From Pseudoxanthomonas sp. JBR18 (lineage in GTDB: Bacteria > Pseudomonadota > Gammaproteobacteria > Xanthomonadales > Xanthomonadaceae), in the NCBI RefSeq assembly GCF_028198165.1, contig NZ_CP116339.1:4099001-4163000 (forward strand): a stretch of DNA of 64,000 nt. The letters run 5' to 3'. Positions 9,400-18,384 of this stretch are shown piece by piece (the stretch's first letter is position 1; the number at the start of each line of letters is the position of its first letter). The position numbers were made by a program, and so were the translations under genes. The notes under the pieces are model-generated. The model ran no database searches and was not told the DNA's origin. It saw nothing but the letters and a program-made list of their open reading frames with translations.

Positions 9400-10847
9400 G
9401 TGACACCCCCCGCAGCAAGCTGTCGCTGAAGCGCGATCCCGCCGCCGCCCCTGAAACCCGCCTGGAGGAGCGCCTGCACAAGGTGCTGGCCCAGGCCGGC
9501 CTGGGCTCGCGCCGCGCGCTCGAGCAGCGCATCGCCGACGGCCTGGTCAAGGTCAACAACCAGACCGCGCAGATCGGCATGTCCATCGGCAGCGGCGACC
9601 GCGTCGAGCTGGACGGCCGCAGCTTCGTGGCCAGCGCGCTGACCGAACCGCCGCGCGTGCTGATCTACAACAAGCCCGAGGGCGAGGTCACCACACGTGA
9701 AGATCCCGAGGGCCGGCCGACCGTGTTCGAGTCGCTGCCCGCGATCAAGGGCGCGCGCTGGATCGCCATCGGCCGCCTGGACATCAACACCACCGGCCTG
9801 CTGCTGCTGACCACCGACGGCGAGCTGGCCAACGCGATGATGCATCCCTCCTTCGAGGTCGGCCGCGAATACGTCGTGCGCGTGCGCGCGCCGGAAGGCC
9901 AGGACACCGTGTCCGACGCGCTGGTCGACCGCCTGCAGAAGGGCGTGGAACTGGAAGACGGCCCGGCCCGCTTCGACGAGATCGAACGCATCGGCGGCAC
10001 CGATTCGCACGACTGGTTCCGGGTGATGCTCAAGGAGGGCCGCAACCGTGAGGTGCGCCGTCTGTGGGAATCCCAGGGCTGCCAGGTCAGCCGCCTCAAG
10101 CGCACCCGCTACGGCAGCGTCGAGCTGCCCCAGCCGCTGCTGCGCGGCCAGTCCCAAGAGCTGCCCGATGCACAGGTCCAGGCCCTGCGCAAGTCGCTCA
10201 AGCTGGAGGACGGCACGCCCGCCGCGCTGACCCTGCAGCCGGTGATCGGCCAGCGCAAGGCAGCCCGCGCCGCCGTGCAGGTCAATGCCCATGCTGCTGG
10301 CAATGCCTACGTCAACGGCCACAACACGATCGCCGACGAAGGCCGCGAGCTGCGCCGCTTCGACAACGTGCGCGAGGATCGTGGCCGTGGCCGCGGCAAG
10401 GGCGGCTTCAAGGGCGGCCTGACCGTCAGCGGCGAAGCGGCGGCCAAACAGTCGCAGAAGCCGTTCAAGCAGCGCACCCCCAAGGGCCCCAAGCCGCTGC
10501 CGGACGGCAACCCGGCCGCGTTCCGCAGCTGGTATGTGCCCGATGGCGTGGACACCGGCCCGACCGGGCACCGCAACGCCGGGCCCGGTGGCGCCAGGAA
10601 GCCCTACGGCGGCAAGCCAGGCGGTGCGCGTGGCGGCGCCGCGGGTCAGCCGCGCAAGGCCAAGCCCTACGGCCATCCCGGCAACGCGCCGGTGTTCCCG
10701 TCCGACCACGCGACTCCCGGCGGCAACAGCCCCTACGGTCAGCGCCCGGCCCGTCCCAACGGCAACCGCGCCGGCAACAAGGGCCCACGCCCGGGTGGTG
10801 GCGGCAACCGCGGTCGTGGCGGCCCGCGTGGAGGCGGCAACGGCTGA
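9396..10847 (+). CDS. rluB: 23S rRNA pseudouridine(2605) synthase with basic C-terminal extension
   Basis: 483 residues. An S4 RNA-binding domain (~25-85: HKVLAQAGLGSRRALEQRIA) precedes the RsuA/RluB-type catalytic domain with the nucleophile Asp129 in GRLDINTTGLL. KEGRNREVRRLWESQG marks the RluB/RsuA branch. From about residue 290 the protein becomes a Gly/Arg/Lys/Pro-rich disordered tail (~190 residues) that probably contacts RNA. It modifies helix 89-region 23S rRNA in the large subunit. Coupling to scpB by a 4-bp overlap is conserved in many proteobacteria. Confidence 0.94.
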   Translation: MSDTPRSKLSLKRDPAAAPETRLEERLHKVLAQAGLGSRRALEQRIADGLVKVNNQTAQIGMSIGSGDRVELDGRSFVASALTEPPRVLIYNKPEGEVTTREDPEGRPTVFESLPAIKGARWIAIGRLDINTTGLLLLTTDGELANAMMHPSFEVGREYVVRVRAPEGQDTVSDALVDRLQKGVELEDGPARFDEIERIGGTDSHDWFRVMLKEGRNREVRRLWESQGCQVSRLKRTRYGSVELPQPLLRGQSQELPDAQVQALRKSLKLEDGTPAALTLQPVIGQRKAARAAVQVNAHAAGNAYVNGHNTIADEGRELRRFDNVREDRGRGRGKGGFKGGLTVSGEAAAKQSQKPFKQRTPKGPKPLPDGNPAAFRSWYVPDGVDTGPTGHRNAGPGGARKPYGGKPGGARGGAAGQPRKAKPYGHPGNAPVFPSDHATPGGNSPYGQRPARPNGNRAGNKGPRPGGGGNRGRGGPRGGGNG

Positions 10848-10883
10848 ACCCAGCGGTCTGCGATGCGTACTCGCAGGTCGAAA

Positions 10884-10902
10884 GATGAGAACCACTCTCA
10901 TC
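10884..10902. promoter_or_regulatory. Fur-box-like palindrome over the fpr promoter
   Basis: GATGAGA-ACCAC-TCTCATC is a 19-bp inverted repeat with perfect 7-bp arms, resembling the Fur box seen in gammaproteobacteria. It overlaps the -35 position of a good -10 hexamer, TATACT (10910-10915), upstream of the ferredoxin-NADP reductase gene. Iron-responsive repression is the natural reading. Confidence 0.55.
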
Positions 10903-10953
10903 GGGGCGTTATACTGCGCCCCGTACGCCCCCCATTGCTGACACGATTCGCCC

Positions 10954-11733
10954 ATGTCTTCCGCTTATGGCACCGAAACGGTGCTCGACGTCCGTCACTG
11001 GACCGACGACTACTTCAGCTTCACCACCACCCGCCATGAAGGCTTTCGCTTCGACAACGGCCAGTTCGTGATGATCGGGCTGGAAGGCGAGACCCGCCCG
11101 TTGCTGCGCGCCTATTCCATCGCCAGCGCCAACTGGGAAGAGCAGCTCGAGTTCTTCAGCATCAAGGTGCCCAACGGCCCACTGACCTCGCGCCTGGCGC
11201 ACATCAAGCCCGGCGACAGCGTCCTGGTCGGCAAGAAGCCCACCGGCACCCTGCTGATCTCAGACCTGCACCCCGGCAAGCATCTCTACCTGCTGGGCAC
11301 GGGGACCGGCATGGCGCCCTGGCTGAGCATCATCAAGGACCCGGAGACCTACGAGCGCTTCGACAAGGTGATCCTCACCCATGGCGTGCGCTTCGAGAAG
11401 GACCTGGCCTATCGCGACTATTTCGAGCACGAGCTGCCGCAGCACGAATTCCTGGGCGAAATCATCCGCGAGAAGCTGCTGTACTACCCGGCGGTGACCC
11501 GCGAACCGTTCCGCAACCAGGGCCGGCTGACCGAACTGCTGGGCAATGGCCAGATGGCGCAGACGCTGGGCCTGGAGCCGATCGACCCGTCGCGCGACCG
11601 GTTCATGATCTGCGGCAGCCCACAGATGCTCGCCGACCTGCGCACCCTGCTGGATAGCCGTGGCTTCGAGGCGTCGCACCGCATCGGCAATGCAGGCCAT
11701 TACGTGTTCGAGCGCGCCTTCGTCGAAAAGTGA
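10954..11733 (+). CDS. fpr: Ferredoxin--NADP(+) reductase
   Basis: 259 residues, the usual bacterial Fpr length. The FAD domain carries RAYSIASAN (the RxYS flavin motif) and the NADP domain GTGTGMAPWLSIIKD. FMICGSPQML and the C-terminal GNAGHYVFERAFVEK are typical of subclass-I bacterial enzymes. It exchanges electrons between NADPH and ferredoxin or flavodoxin, often in iron or oxidative stress. It is a single gene behind its own promoter and a Fur-like palindrome. Confidence 0.93.
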   Translation: MSSAYGTETVLDVRHWTDDYFSFTTTRHEGFRFDNGQFVMIGLEGETRPLLRAYSIASANWEEQLEFFSIKVPNGPLTSRLAHIKPGDSVLVGKKPTGTLLISDLHPGKHLYLLGTGTGMAPWLSIIKDPETYERFDKVILTHGVRFEKDLAYRDYFEHELPQHEFLGEIIREKLLYYPAVTREPFRNQGRLTELLGNGQMAQTLGLEPIDPSRDRFMICGSPQMLADLRTLLDSRGFEASHRIGNAGHYVFERAFVEK

Positions 11734-11832
11734 ACCGCGCTTCCGGCGGCGCTTCGCGGTGACGGATCTGCGCTGAAGATCCAGCCCGGCAGGCCGATAC
11801 CGACCTCAGACCCCTCCCTGGTGTGGCCTGAG

Positions 11833-12579
11833 ATGTCAGCACTTCCCACCTGCTCGGCCTGTCGCGACGGGACGGCGCTGCCTGTCGCGGTGTCGATGGC
11901 GTTCCAACCTATCGTCCAGGTCAGTCGCAGGACCATCTATGCGCACGAGGCGCTGGTCCGCGGTACCGAAGGCCAGTCGGCGGCCAGCGTGCTGGCCACC
12001 GTCACCGATAGCAACCGCTACGCCTTCGACCAGGTCTGCCGGACCGAGGCCATCGCCACGGCCGCACGGATCGGGCTGGACACCCGGCTATCGATCAACT
12101 TCATGCCCAACGCGGTCTACAAGCCCGCGCATTGCCTGCGCGCCACCGTCGCGGCCTGCCAGCAGCACGGCCGAGGGCTGGATACGCTGATCTTCGAAGT
12201 CAGCGAGCAGGAAGCCATGTTGGATCCGGCCCATTTGCTGGACATCCTGCAGACCTACCGCGAACTCGGGCCGAAGACGGCGATCGACGACTTCGGCGCG
12301 GGACACTCCGGTCTCAACCTGCTGGCCGATTTCACACCGGACCTGGTCAAGCTCGACATGCACCTGATCCGCGACATCCACACCGACCGCAAGCGCCAGG
12401 CCATCGCGCGGCACCTGACCGCGCTCTGCGCCGAGCTGGGGATCGAGGTGGTCGCCGAGGGCATCGAATGCGAGGATGAGTCCAAGGCGCTCAGCGCGTT
12501 GGGCATCGACCTGCAGCAGGGCTACCTGTTCGCGCGCCCCTTGTTGCGCGGCATTCCTCCGGTGCACTGGCCCCACTGA
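11833..12579 (+). CDS. Stand-alone EAL-domain protein, probable c-di-GMP phosphodiesterase
   Basis: 248 residues from the ATG at 11833; a GTG at 11821 would add four residues. The protein is essentially one EAL domain: FQPIV, HEALVRG (Glu39), SINFMPNA, FEVSEQEAM, the DDFGAG metal site, LVKLDM and VVAEGIE are all present, so catalytic activity is likely. No GGDEF or membrane segment is attached. The short N-terminus has a Cys-x-x-Cys pair (CSAC) that could respond to redox or metal. It resembles the small BLUF-associated EAL type but has no BLUF domain. Confidence 0.88.
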   Translation: MSALPTCSACRDGTALPVAVSMAFQPIVQVSRRTIYAHEALVRGTEGQSAASVLATVTDSNRYAFDQVCRTEAIATAARIGLDTRLSINFMPNAVYKPAHCLRATVAACQQHGRGLDTLIFEVSEQEAMLDPAHLLDILQTYRELGPKTAIDDFGAGHSGLNLLADFTPDLVKLDMHLIRDIHTDRKRQAIARHLTALCAELGIEVVAEGIECEDESKALSALGIDLQQGYLFARPLLRGIPPVHWPH

Positions 12580-12737
12580 GGCACCCACTTGCTACCGAAC
12601 GCGACACACCCGTTGTCGCCGGCAAGAAATTCGTCCTCTGGAACGGCAGCGCCTTGGATGCGAAGCGCAGCCGACAACGGCTTCCGGTACACCGACGTGC
12701 CTCTGCGGTAGCGGCAAGGGCCGGCCCCGCCTGCACG

Positions 12738-13220
12738 TCACCCCAAGGCGCGCTCGATGTCACCAGCGAGCGAAGATGGCGTATGACGCGGGCCGTAGCG
12801 CTTGACCACCTGGCCATTGCGGCCGATCAGGAACTTGGTGAAGTTCCACTTGATCCGTTCGGAGCCGAACAGCCCTGGCTTGTCGTGCTGCAGGCGCTTC
12901 CACAACGGATGCGCATCGGCGCCATTGACCTGGACCTTGGAGAACATCGGGAAGGTCACCGCATAATTGAGCCCGCAGAATTCGTGGATCTGCGCCTCGT
13001 CCCCCGGCTCCTGCTGACCAAACTGGTTGCACGGAAACCCCATCACCACCAGGCCGCGGTCGCGGTACTGCTGCCACAGCAGTTCCAGACCACCGTACTG
13101 GGGCGTGAATCCACAGCGCGACGCTACGTTCACGATCAACAGCACCGAGCCAGCCCACTCGGCGAGCGGCTGCTCGCGCCCGTGGATGTCGGTCGCCGAA
13201 TACTCGAATACTCCTCGCAT
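12738..13220 (-). CDS. Glutathione peroxidase family protein
   Basis: 160 residues, normal for the bacterial BtuE/Gpx family. The peroxidatic cysteine is Cys36 in NVASRCGFTPQYGGLE; the other catalytic residues are Gln70 (after GFPCNQFG), Trp125 and Asn126 (WNFTKFL). A second conserved cysteine, Cys64, could be the resolving residue, as in thioredoxin-dependent members. The ATG at 13220 is preceded by GGGAGGAG at good spacing, so a TTG nine bases upstream is unlikely. The gene is divergent from the dcp-type peptidase gene, with a palindrome in the shared upstream region. Confidence 0.92.
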   Translation of the reverse strand: MRGVFEYSATDIHGREQPLAEWAGSVLLIVNVASRCGFTPQYGGLELLWQQYRDRGLVVMGFPCNQFGQQEPGDEAQIHEFCGLNYAVTFPMFSKVQVNGADAHPLWKRLQHDKPGLFGSERIKWNFTKFLIGRNGQVVKRYGPRHTPSSLAGDIERALG

Positions 13221-13307
13221 GCGTCGCAACTCCTCCCAAGGCGCGGATCATAGGCGCTGACGCCCACGACCACCACCCGGGCGAATGACAGGATCGACAT
13301 CGCCTGC

Positions 13308-13321
13308 ATGACCATGGTCAT
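13308..13321. promoter_or_regulatory. Palindrome between gpx and dcp
   Basis: ATGACCATGGTCAT is a perfect 14-bp palindrome in the 165-bp gap between divergent genes. It may be an operator; no regulator is identified nearby. Confidence 0.35.
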
Positions 13322-13385
13322 TTGTAGGCACGCACCGCAACTGGGTTAGCCTGCCCTACTGCCTGTCACATGGAAGCCACACCGC

Positions 13386-15542
13386 ATGACCACCCGTCTC
13401 GCCCTGGCGCTTGCCCTCGCCCTTGGAACCACCATGCCCGCCTACGCCCAGACCACGCCGACGGCTGCCAGCCCGGCCGCCAATCCCTTTGCCAGCGAGA
13501 GCCCGCTGCCGCTGCACTACCCGCAGTTCGACAAGATCAAGGACAGCGACTTCGCCCCGGCCTTCGATGCAGGCATGGCCCAGCAGCTCAAGGAGGTCCA
13601 GGCGATCGCCGACAACCCGGCCAAGCCGACCTTCGACAATACCATCATCGCCATGGAGAAGAGCGGCCAGGAACTGGACCGCGCCACCACGGTGTTCTTC
13701 AACCTGGTCGGTGCCGACACCAATCCGGCGCGCGAGAAGCTGCGCAGCGAGTACTCGGGCAAATTCGCCGCCCATCGCGATGCGATCACCTTGAACGGCA
13801 AGCTCTTCGCGCGCATCCAGGCGCTTTACGACAGCCGTGACACGCTGGGCCTGGACCCGCAGGCGGTGCGCCTGGTCGAGAAGTACCACACCGACTTCGT
13901 GCGCGCCGGCGCCAAGCTCAACGATGCGGACAAAGTCCGTCTGAAGGACATGAACAGCCAGCTGGCCGCCCTCGGGACGCAGTTCAGTCAGAACGTCCTG
14001 AAGGAGGTCAACGATTCGGCGGTCGTGGTCGACGACGTCAAGCAGCTCGACGGCTTCACCCGCGAGCAGATCGACGGGGCCGCCGCCGAGGCCGCCAAGC
14101 GCGGCCTGAAGGGCAAGTCCGTCATCACCCTGCTCAACACCACCGGCCAGCCGCCGGAATCGCAGCTCACCGACCGCGCCACGCGCCAACGACTGTTTGA
14201 GGCCTCTGTCGCGCGCGGCAGCCGCGGCAACGCCTTCGACAACACCGGCATCGTCTCCAAGATCATGAAGCTGCGGGCCGACAAGGCCGTACTGCTGGGC
14301 TATCCCACCTGGGCCGCCTACGTGCTGGAGGATGAGACCGCCAAGACGCCGGCCGCGGTCAACGACATGCTCGGCAAGCTGGCGCCGGCCGCAGTGGCCA
14401 ATGCCAAGAAGGAAGGCGCCGACCTGCAGGCGATGATCGATAGCGAGCAGAAGGCGGCCGGCAAACCGAGCTTCCAGCTGCAGCCCTGGGACTGGGCCTA
14501 CTACACCGAGAAGGTGCGCAAGGCCAAGTACGACTTCGACGAGTCCCAGCTCAAGCCGTACTTCGAGCTGGACAGCGTGCAGCAGAACGGCGTCTTCTAT
14601 GCCGCGCACGAGATGTACGGGATCAGCTTCAAGGAGCGTCACGACCTGCCGGTCTACGAGCCGTCGGTGCGCGTGTTCGACGTGACCGACGCCGATGGCA
14701 AGCCGCTGGCGATCTTCATCTCGGACATGTATGCGCGCGAATCCAAGCGCGGCGGCGCCTGGATGAATGCCTACGTCTCCCAGTCCGGCCTGACCGGCAA
14801 CCTGCCGGTGATCGCCAACCACCTCAACATCCCCAAGCCGCCGGAAGGCAAGCCGACGCTGCTGACCTGGGACGAGGTCACCACCATGTTCCACGAGTTC
14901 GGCCATGCGCTGCACGGCATGTTCTCCAACGTGGAATATCCCTATTTCTCCGGGACCAGCGTGCCGCGCGACTTCGTCGAGTATCCCTCGCAGGTCAACG
15001 AGATGTGGGCGGACTATCCGGCCGTGCTCAAGCACTACGCCAAGCATTACCAGACCGGTGAGGCGATGCCGCAGGCGCTGTTGGACAAGGTGATCGCCGC
15101 GTCCAAGTTCAACCAGGGCTTTGCCACCACCGAGTACCTGGGCGCGGCGATGCTGGACCAGAGCTGGCACCAGATCACCGCCGAGCAGGTGCCGCCGGCC
15201 GCCGGCGTGATGGCCTTCGAGGCCGACGCGCTGAAAGCCAACGGGACCGATTACGCGCCGGTGCCGCCGCGCTACCGCACGCCGTACTTCAGCCACATCA
15301 TGGGCGGCTACTCGGCCGGCTACTACGCCTATATCTGGTCCGAGGTCCTGGCTGCCAACAGCGAGCAGTGGTTCCGCCAGCATGGCGGATTGAGCCGCGC
15401 CAACGGCGATCACTTCCGCAAGACGCTGTTGTCCCAGGGCGGCAGCCAGGACGCGCTGAAACTGTTCCGGGACTTCGCCGGACACGGCCCGCAGATCCAG
15501 CCCCTGCTGGAAAAGCGCGGGCTGGACGCCAAGGCCGACTGA
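13386..15542 (+). CDS. dcp: M3-family peptidyl-dipeptidase (Dcp-like), exported
   Basis: 718 residues. A Sec signal peptide (MTTRLALALALALG...AYAQ) is followed by the large helical M3 metallopeptidase body. The zinc motif HEFGHALHGMF lies near residue 503, with the downstream Glu-containing SQVNEMWADYP helix. Other hallmarks are GGAWMNAYVSQ and the C-terminal IMGGYSAGYYAYIWSEVLAA. Dcp removes C-terminal dipeptides from peptides; the signal peptide places it in the periplasm. It is monocistronic and closed by a strong terminator. Confidence 0.93.
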   Translation: MTTRLALALALALGTTMPAYAQTTPTAASPAANPFASESPLPLHYPQFDKIKDSDFAPAFDAGMAQQLKEVQAIADNPAKPTFDNTIIAMEKSGQELDRATTVFFNLVGADTNPAREKLRSEYSGKFAAHRDAITLNGKLFARIQALYDSRDTLGLDPQAVRLVEKYHTDFVRAGAKLNDADKVRLKDMNSQLAALGTQFSQNVLKEVNDSAVVVDDVKQLDGFTREQIDGAAAEAAKRGLKGKSVITLLNTTGQPPESQLTDRATRQRLFEASVARGSRGNAFDNTGIVSKIMKLRADKAVLLGYPTWAAYVLEDETAKTPAAVNDMLGKLAPAAVANAKKEGADLQAMIDSEQKAAGKPSFQLQPWDWAYYTEKVRKAKYDFDESQLKPYFELDSVQQNGVFYAAHEMYGISFKERHDLPVYEPSVRVFDVTDADGKPLAIFISDMYARESKRGGAWMNAYVSQSGLTGNLPVIANHLNIPKPPEGKPTLLTWDEVTTMFHEFGHALHGMFSNVEYPYFSGTSVPRDFVEYPSQVNEMWADYPAVLKHYAKHYQTGEAMPQALLDKVIAASKFNQGFATTEYLGAAMLDQSWHQITAEQVPPAAGVMAFEADALKANGTDYAPVPPRYRTPYFSHIMGGYSAGYYAYIWSEVLAANSEQWFRQHGGLSRANGDHFRKTLLSQGGSQDALKLFRDFAGHGPQIQPLLEKRGLDAKAD

Positions 15543-15566
15543 GTCACGGCTTGCATCCAGACCCAC

Positions 15567-15595
15567 GAAAAAGCCCGGCAACGCCGGGCTTTTTC
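15567..15595. terminator. Bidirectional Rho-independent terminator
   Basis: A perfect 13-bp stem (GAAAAAGCCCGGC with GCCGGGCTTTTTC, AAC loop), A-rich on one side and T-rich on the other, serves both dcp and the convergent gene ending at 15620. Confidence 0.92.
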
Positions 15596-15619
15596 ATTTT
15601 CTGCCGCGTGATCGACCGC

Positions 15620-16072
15620 TCACGGCTTGGTCGGTTGGATGATGCGCTGCCCGTCACCGTCCGGAACGGTGGAATAGATCCGGCCGGTCCTGGGATCCAT
15701 TACCCGGTTGTCCCCCACCATCACCGCGCCGGCCACCACGCGCCCCTGCGCATCGGTGACCCGCAGAGGTTTGACCGGCGCCTTGGGCGTGATGCTGGAA
15801 GGCTGGCCAGGCCGCGCGACATCGTTGGCCGGCCCCTTCGCGCTCATCGGCGAGGGGGTGGCCCGATCGCTGGCACTCGCCCGCACTCCGGACTTCACCC
15901 GCTGCTGCGGCGCGGGCAACACATTGGAGGAAGCGCTGGTCGATTCAGCGCTGCTGACCGGCTCGAACGGCTCTACTTGTTTGGGCTGGTTGAGCTGCTG
16001 CGCAGCGGCCAGGCCGATGACGCCGTAGGCCACCACGCCGACGAGGGCGATCAGGTAGGTCCTGTTGCGCAT
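15620..16072 (-). CDS. Hypothetical exported/membrane-anchored protein, Ser/Pro/Ala-rich
   Basis: 150 residues. An N-terminal hydrophobic helix (YLIALVGVVAYGVIGLAAAQ) is either a signal peptide or membrane anchor. A low-complexity Ser/Ala/Pro/Gln region (about 25-95) leads to a small conserved-looking C-terminal segment (LRVTDAQGRVVAGAVMVGDN, then RVMDPRTGRIYSTVPDG). I do not recognise the family; it looks restricted to this bacterial group. The gene is convergent with dcp and separate from the desaturase operon upstream. Confidence 0.7.
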   Translation of the reverse strand: MRNRTYLIALVGVVAYGVIGLAAAQQLNQPKQVEPFEPVSSAESTSASSNVLPAPQQRVKSGVRASASDRATPSPMSAKGPANDVARPGQPSSITPKAPVKPLRVTDAQGRVVAGAVMVGDNRVMDPRTGRIYSTVPDGDGQRIIQPTKP

Positions 16073-16162
16073 GACGGAACTCCCCGTATGGAATGCCAGC
16101 CACGCTAGCGCACCCCGACTGGCTGCGCCATGAAGCCCCGCCGTCCTGCCAGGGTCGTTCGT

Positions 16163-17293
16163 TCAGCCGACCGCTGGCGCCTGGACCAGCGCGCGCGCGC
16201 GACGCGGCTTGCTGGGCAGGGAATGACGCAGGATGCGCCAGGCCACCTGACCGAACTGCTTGAACAACGAGCCGGTGTTGTAGTGCTGGCCGTACCGGGC
16301 GCAGATCTCGCGCACCTCCACGGCCATGTCGCTGTAGCGGTTGGCCGGAATGTCGGGGAAGAAGTGATGCTCGATCTGGTGGCTCAGGTCACCGGTCAGG
16401 ACGTCCACGACCTTGCCGCCGCTGATATTGGACGAGCCACGCAGCTGGCGCAGGTACCAATGGCCACGGCTTTCATTACGCACGCAATCCTTGGGAAAGG
16501 TTTCGGCCTCGGCGGTGAAGTGACCGCAGAAGATCACCACGTAGGTCCAGATGCTGCGCAGCACGTTGGCCACCAGGTTGCCCAGCAGCACCGGCAGGAA
16601 GAACGGGCCGGCCAGCGCGGGGAAGATCAGGTAGTCCTTGATCATCTGCCGGCGCATCTTGCGCCCTACCGGCCGGAACTGCGCACGCAGTTGCTTGAAG
16701 GTCATCTTGCCGGCGAACACGCGGCCCAGGCGCAGGTCCTGGATCGCCACACCCCACTCGAACAGCAGGCAGAAGATCACCGCGATCGGCGGCTGCAGCA
16801 GGTTGAACGGCTTCCAGCGCTGCTCGGGGAAGATGCGCAGCAGGCCGTAGCCGATGTCATCGTCCAAGCCGCGCACGTTCGTGTAGGTGTGGTGGCGGAA
16901 GTTATGGGTTTTGCGCCAGTTCTCGCTGGTGGCGACGATGTCCCACTCGTAGGTGCGGCTGTGCAGCTGCGGATCGCCCATCCAGTCGTACTGACCGTGG
17001 ATCACGTTGTGGCCGACGGTCATGTTCTCCAGGATCTTGGACAGCGCCAGCAGCAGCGTGCCGGCGATGCAGGCCGGCCACAGCAGCAGCGGCAGGAAGG
17101 CGCCACCCACCGCGCCGGCGAACAGCGCCAGACGGCCCAGCGCACCGGTCCAGCGCACGGCGGCCACGGCGCGGCGGATGTAGCGGGCGTCGGGGGATCC
17201 CAGCTTGGCCACGATGCGCGCACGCAACGCGTCCAGTTCGTCGCCGAAGCGCTGCAGTTCCTCCTGGGACAGAGGGCGGTTCTTGTGGGCCAT
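16163..17293 (-). CDS. Membrane fatty acid (acyl-CoA) desaturase
   Basis: 376 residues from the ATG at 17293. The three histidine boxes of the membrane di-iron desaturase superfamily are intact: HNVIH (95-99), HNFRHH (130-134) and HQIEHH (305-310). Hydrophobic segments flank the boxes. It inserts a double bond into acyl chains to tune membrane fluidity. It follows the flavin/2Fe-2S reductase gene with its ATG sharing one base with that gene's TAA, so the two form one electron-transfer unit, like DesC-DesB of Pseudomonas. A FabR/DesT-like repressor is divergent. Confidence 0.93.
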   Translation of the reverse strand: MAHKNRPLSQEELQRFGDELDALRARIVAKLGSPDARYIRRAVAAVRWTGALGRLALFAGAVGGAFLPLLLWPACIAGTLLLALSKILENMTVGHNVIHGQYDWMGDPQLHSRTYEWDIVATSENWRKTHNFRHHTYTNVRGLDDDIGYGLLRIFPEQRWKPFNLLQPPIAVIFCLLFEWGVAIQDLRLGRVFAGKMTFKQLRAQFRPVGRKMRRQMIKDYLIFPALAGPFFLPVLLGNLVANVLRSIWTYVVIFCGHFTAEAETFPKDCVRNESRGHWYLRQLRGSSNISGGKVVDVLTGDLSHQIEHHFFPDIPANRYSDMAVEVREICARYGQHYNTGSLFKQFGQVAWRILRHSLPSKPRRARALVQAPAVG

Positions 17294-18384
17294 TACAGAT
17301 CCAAGGTCAGGTCGGTGGACGCGGCGCTGATGCACAAGCGCACGGTGGCGTCGGGCTCACCCGAACGCGCGTTGGACTGGGTATCGCGGGTGATGCCTGC
17401 GCGCTTGGTGCAGGCGCAGGTGTTGCAGATGCCCATGCGACAGCCGGACGCCGGACGCAGGCCCTGGGCTTCCAGCGCCTCCAGCAGCGAGGTGTCGCGG
17501 GCAACGGTCAGGGTGCGCCCGCTGCGTGACAGGGTGACGTCCACCGTGCCGGTTTCGCCCGGGAGCGCCTGCGGCGGCGTGAACGCCTCGGCCTCGAACC
17601 GGGTGACGCGGCCCTCCAACTGCGCGTGCGCGTCCTGCACGAAGCCATGCGGGCCGCAGGCGAACACCTGGCGGCGCGGAAGTTCGGCCACCAGCGCGGC
17701 CAGGTCTGTCTGGTCGATGCGCGGCGCCGCCTGAGCTTGCGTCTCGCGGGTCAGGCGCAGGTGCACCTTCAGGCCACGATGGCGTGCGGCCATGGCCTGC
17801 AGGTCTTCGGCGAAACAGACCTCGGCGCGGGTCCGCGCCCAGTACACCAGGTCCAATTCGACCGGCATGCCGGAGGCGTCCAGGTCGCGCAGCATCGCCA
17901 TCAGCGGGGTGATGCCGCTGCCCGCGGCCAGGAACAGCCAGGCGCCGTGGACCGCGGCCGGCAGCGTCATCGCACCGAAGGCCGCGCCCAGTTCGAACAC
18001 CTCACCGATGCGCGCTTGCTGGCACAGGTACTGGCTGACCCGGCCGCCCTCGACCGCGCGCACGGTGATCTCGATGCGGCGACCGTCCACCCTGCTGGGG
18101 CTGTAGCTGCGGGTGACGCGCGCGCCGTCGATCTCCACGCCCAGGTTGATGTGCTGGCCCGCGCGCAGCCCGGTGAAATGCCGATTGGCCTGCAGGACCA
18201 GCGTCATCGCGCCTTCGGCCGCCTGGTGACGCGCCTTGAGACGCGCCAGCGGGCGCTCCCACGTCCACAGCGGATGCAGCCGGGACGCCCAGAAATCGAA
18301 CACCGCCGGCTCCACCAGTCCGCGTGCAAGACGCAGGGGCTGGCGAGGGGCGGGACGGGAACGGCGGGCGGTGATGGCACTCAT
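17293..18384 (-). CDS. Flavin/2Fe-2S oxidoreductase partner of the desaturase (DesC-like)
   Basis: 363 residues from the ATG at 18384. Order: FAD domain (SYSPSRVDGRRIEITVRAVE), NAD(P) domain (LAAGSGITPLMAMLRDLD; VFACGPHGFVQDA), then a C-terminal plant-type ferredoxin domain with the cysteine pattern CRMGICNTC...LCIS. It should pass electrons from NAD(P)H to the di-iron desaturase encoded next. The operator region directly upstream is shared with the divergent TetR-type gene. Confidence 0.92.
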   Translation of the reverse strand: MSAITARRSRPAPRQPLRLARGLVEPAVFDFWASRLHPLWTWERPLARLKARHQAAEGAMTLVLQANRHFTGLRAGQHINLGVEIDGARVTRSYSPSRVDGRRIEITVRAVEGGRVSQYLCQQARIGEVFELGAAFGAMTLPAAVHGAWLFLAAGSGITPLMAMLRDLDASGMPVELDLVYWARTRAEVCFAEDLQAMAARHRGLKVHLRLTRETQAQAAPRIDQTDLAALVAELPRRQVFACGPHGFVQDAHAQLEGRVTRFEAEAFTPPQALPGETGTVDVTLSRSGRTLTVARDTSLLEALEAQGLRPASGCRMGICNTCACTKRAGITRDTQSNARSGEPDATVRLCISAASTDLTLDL

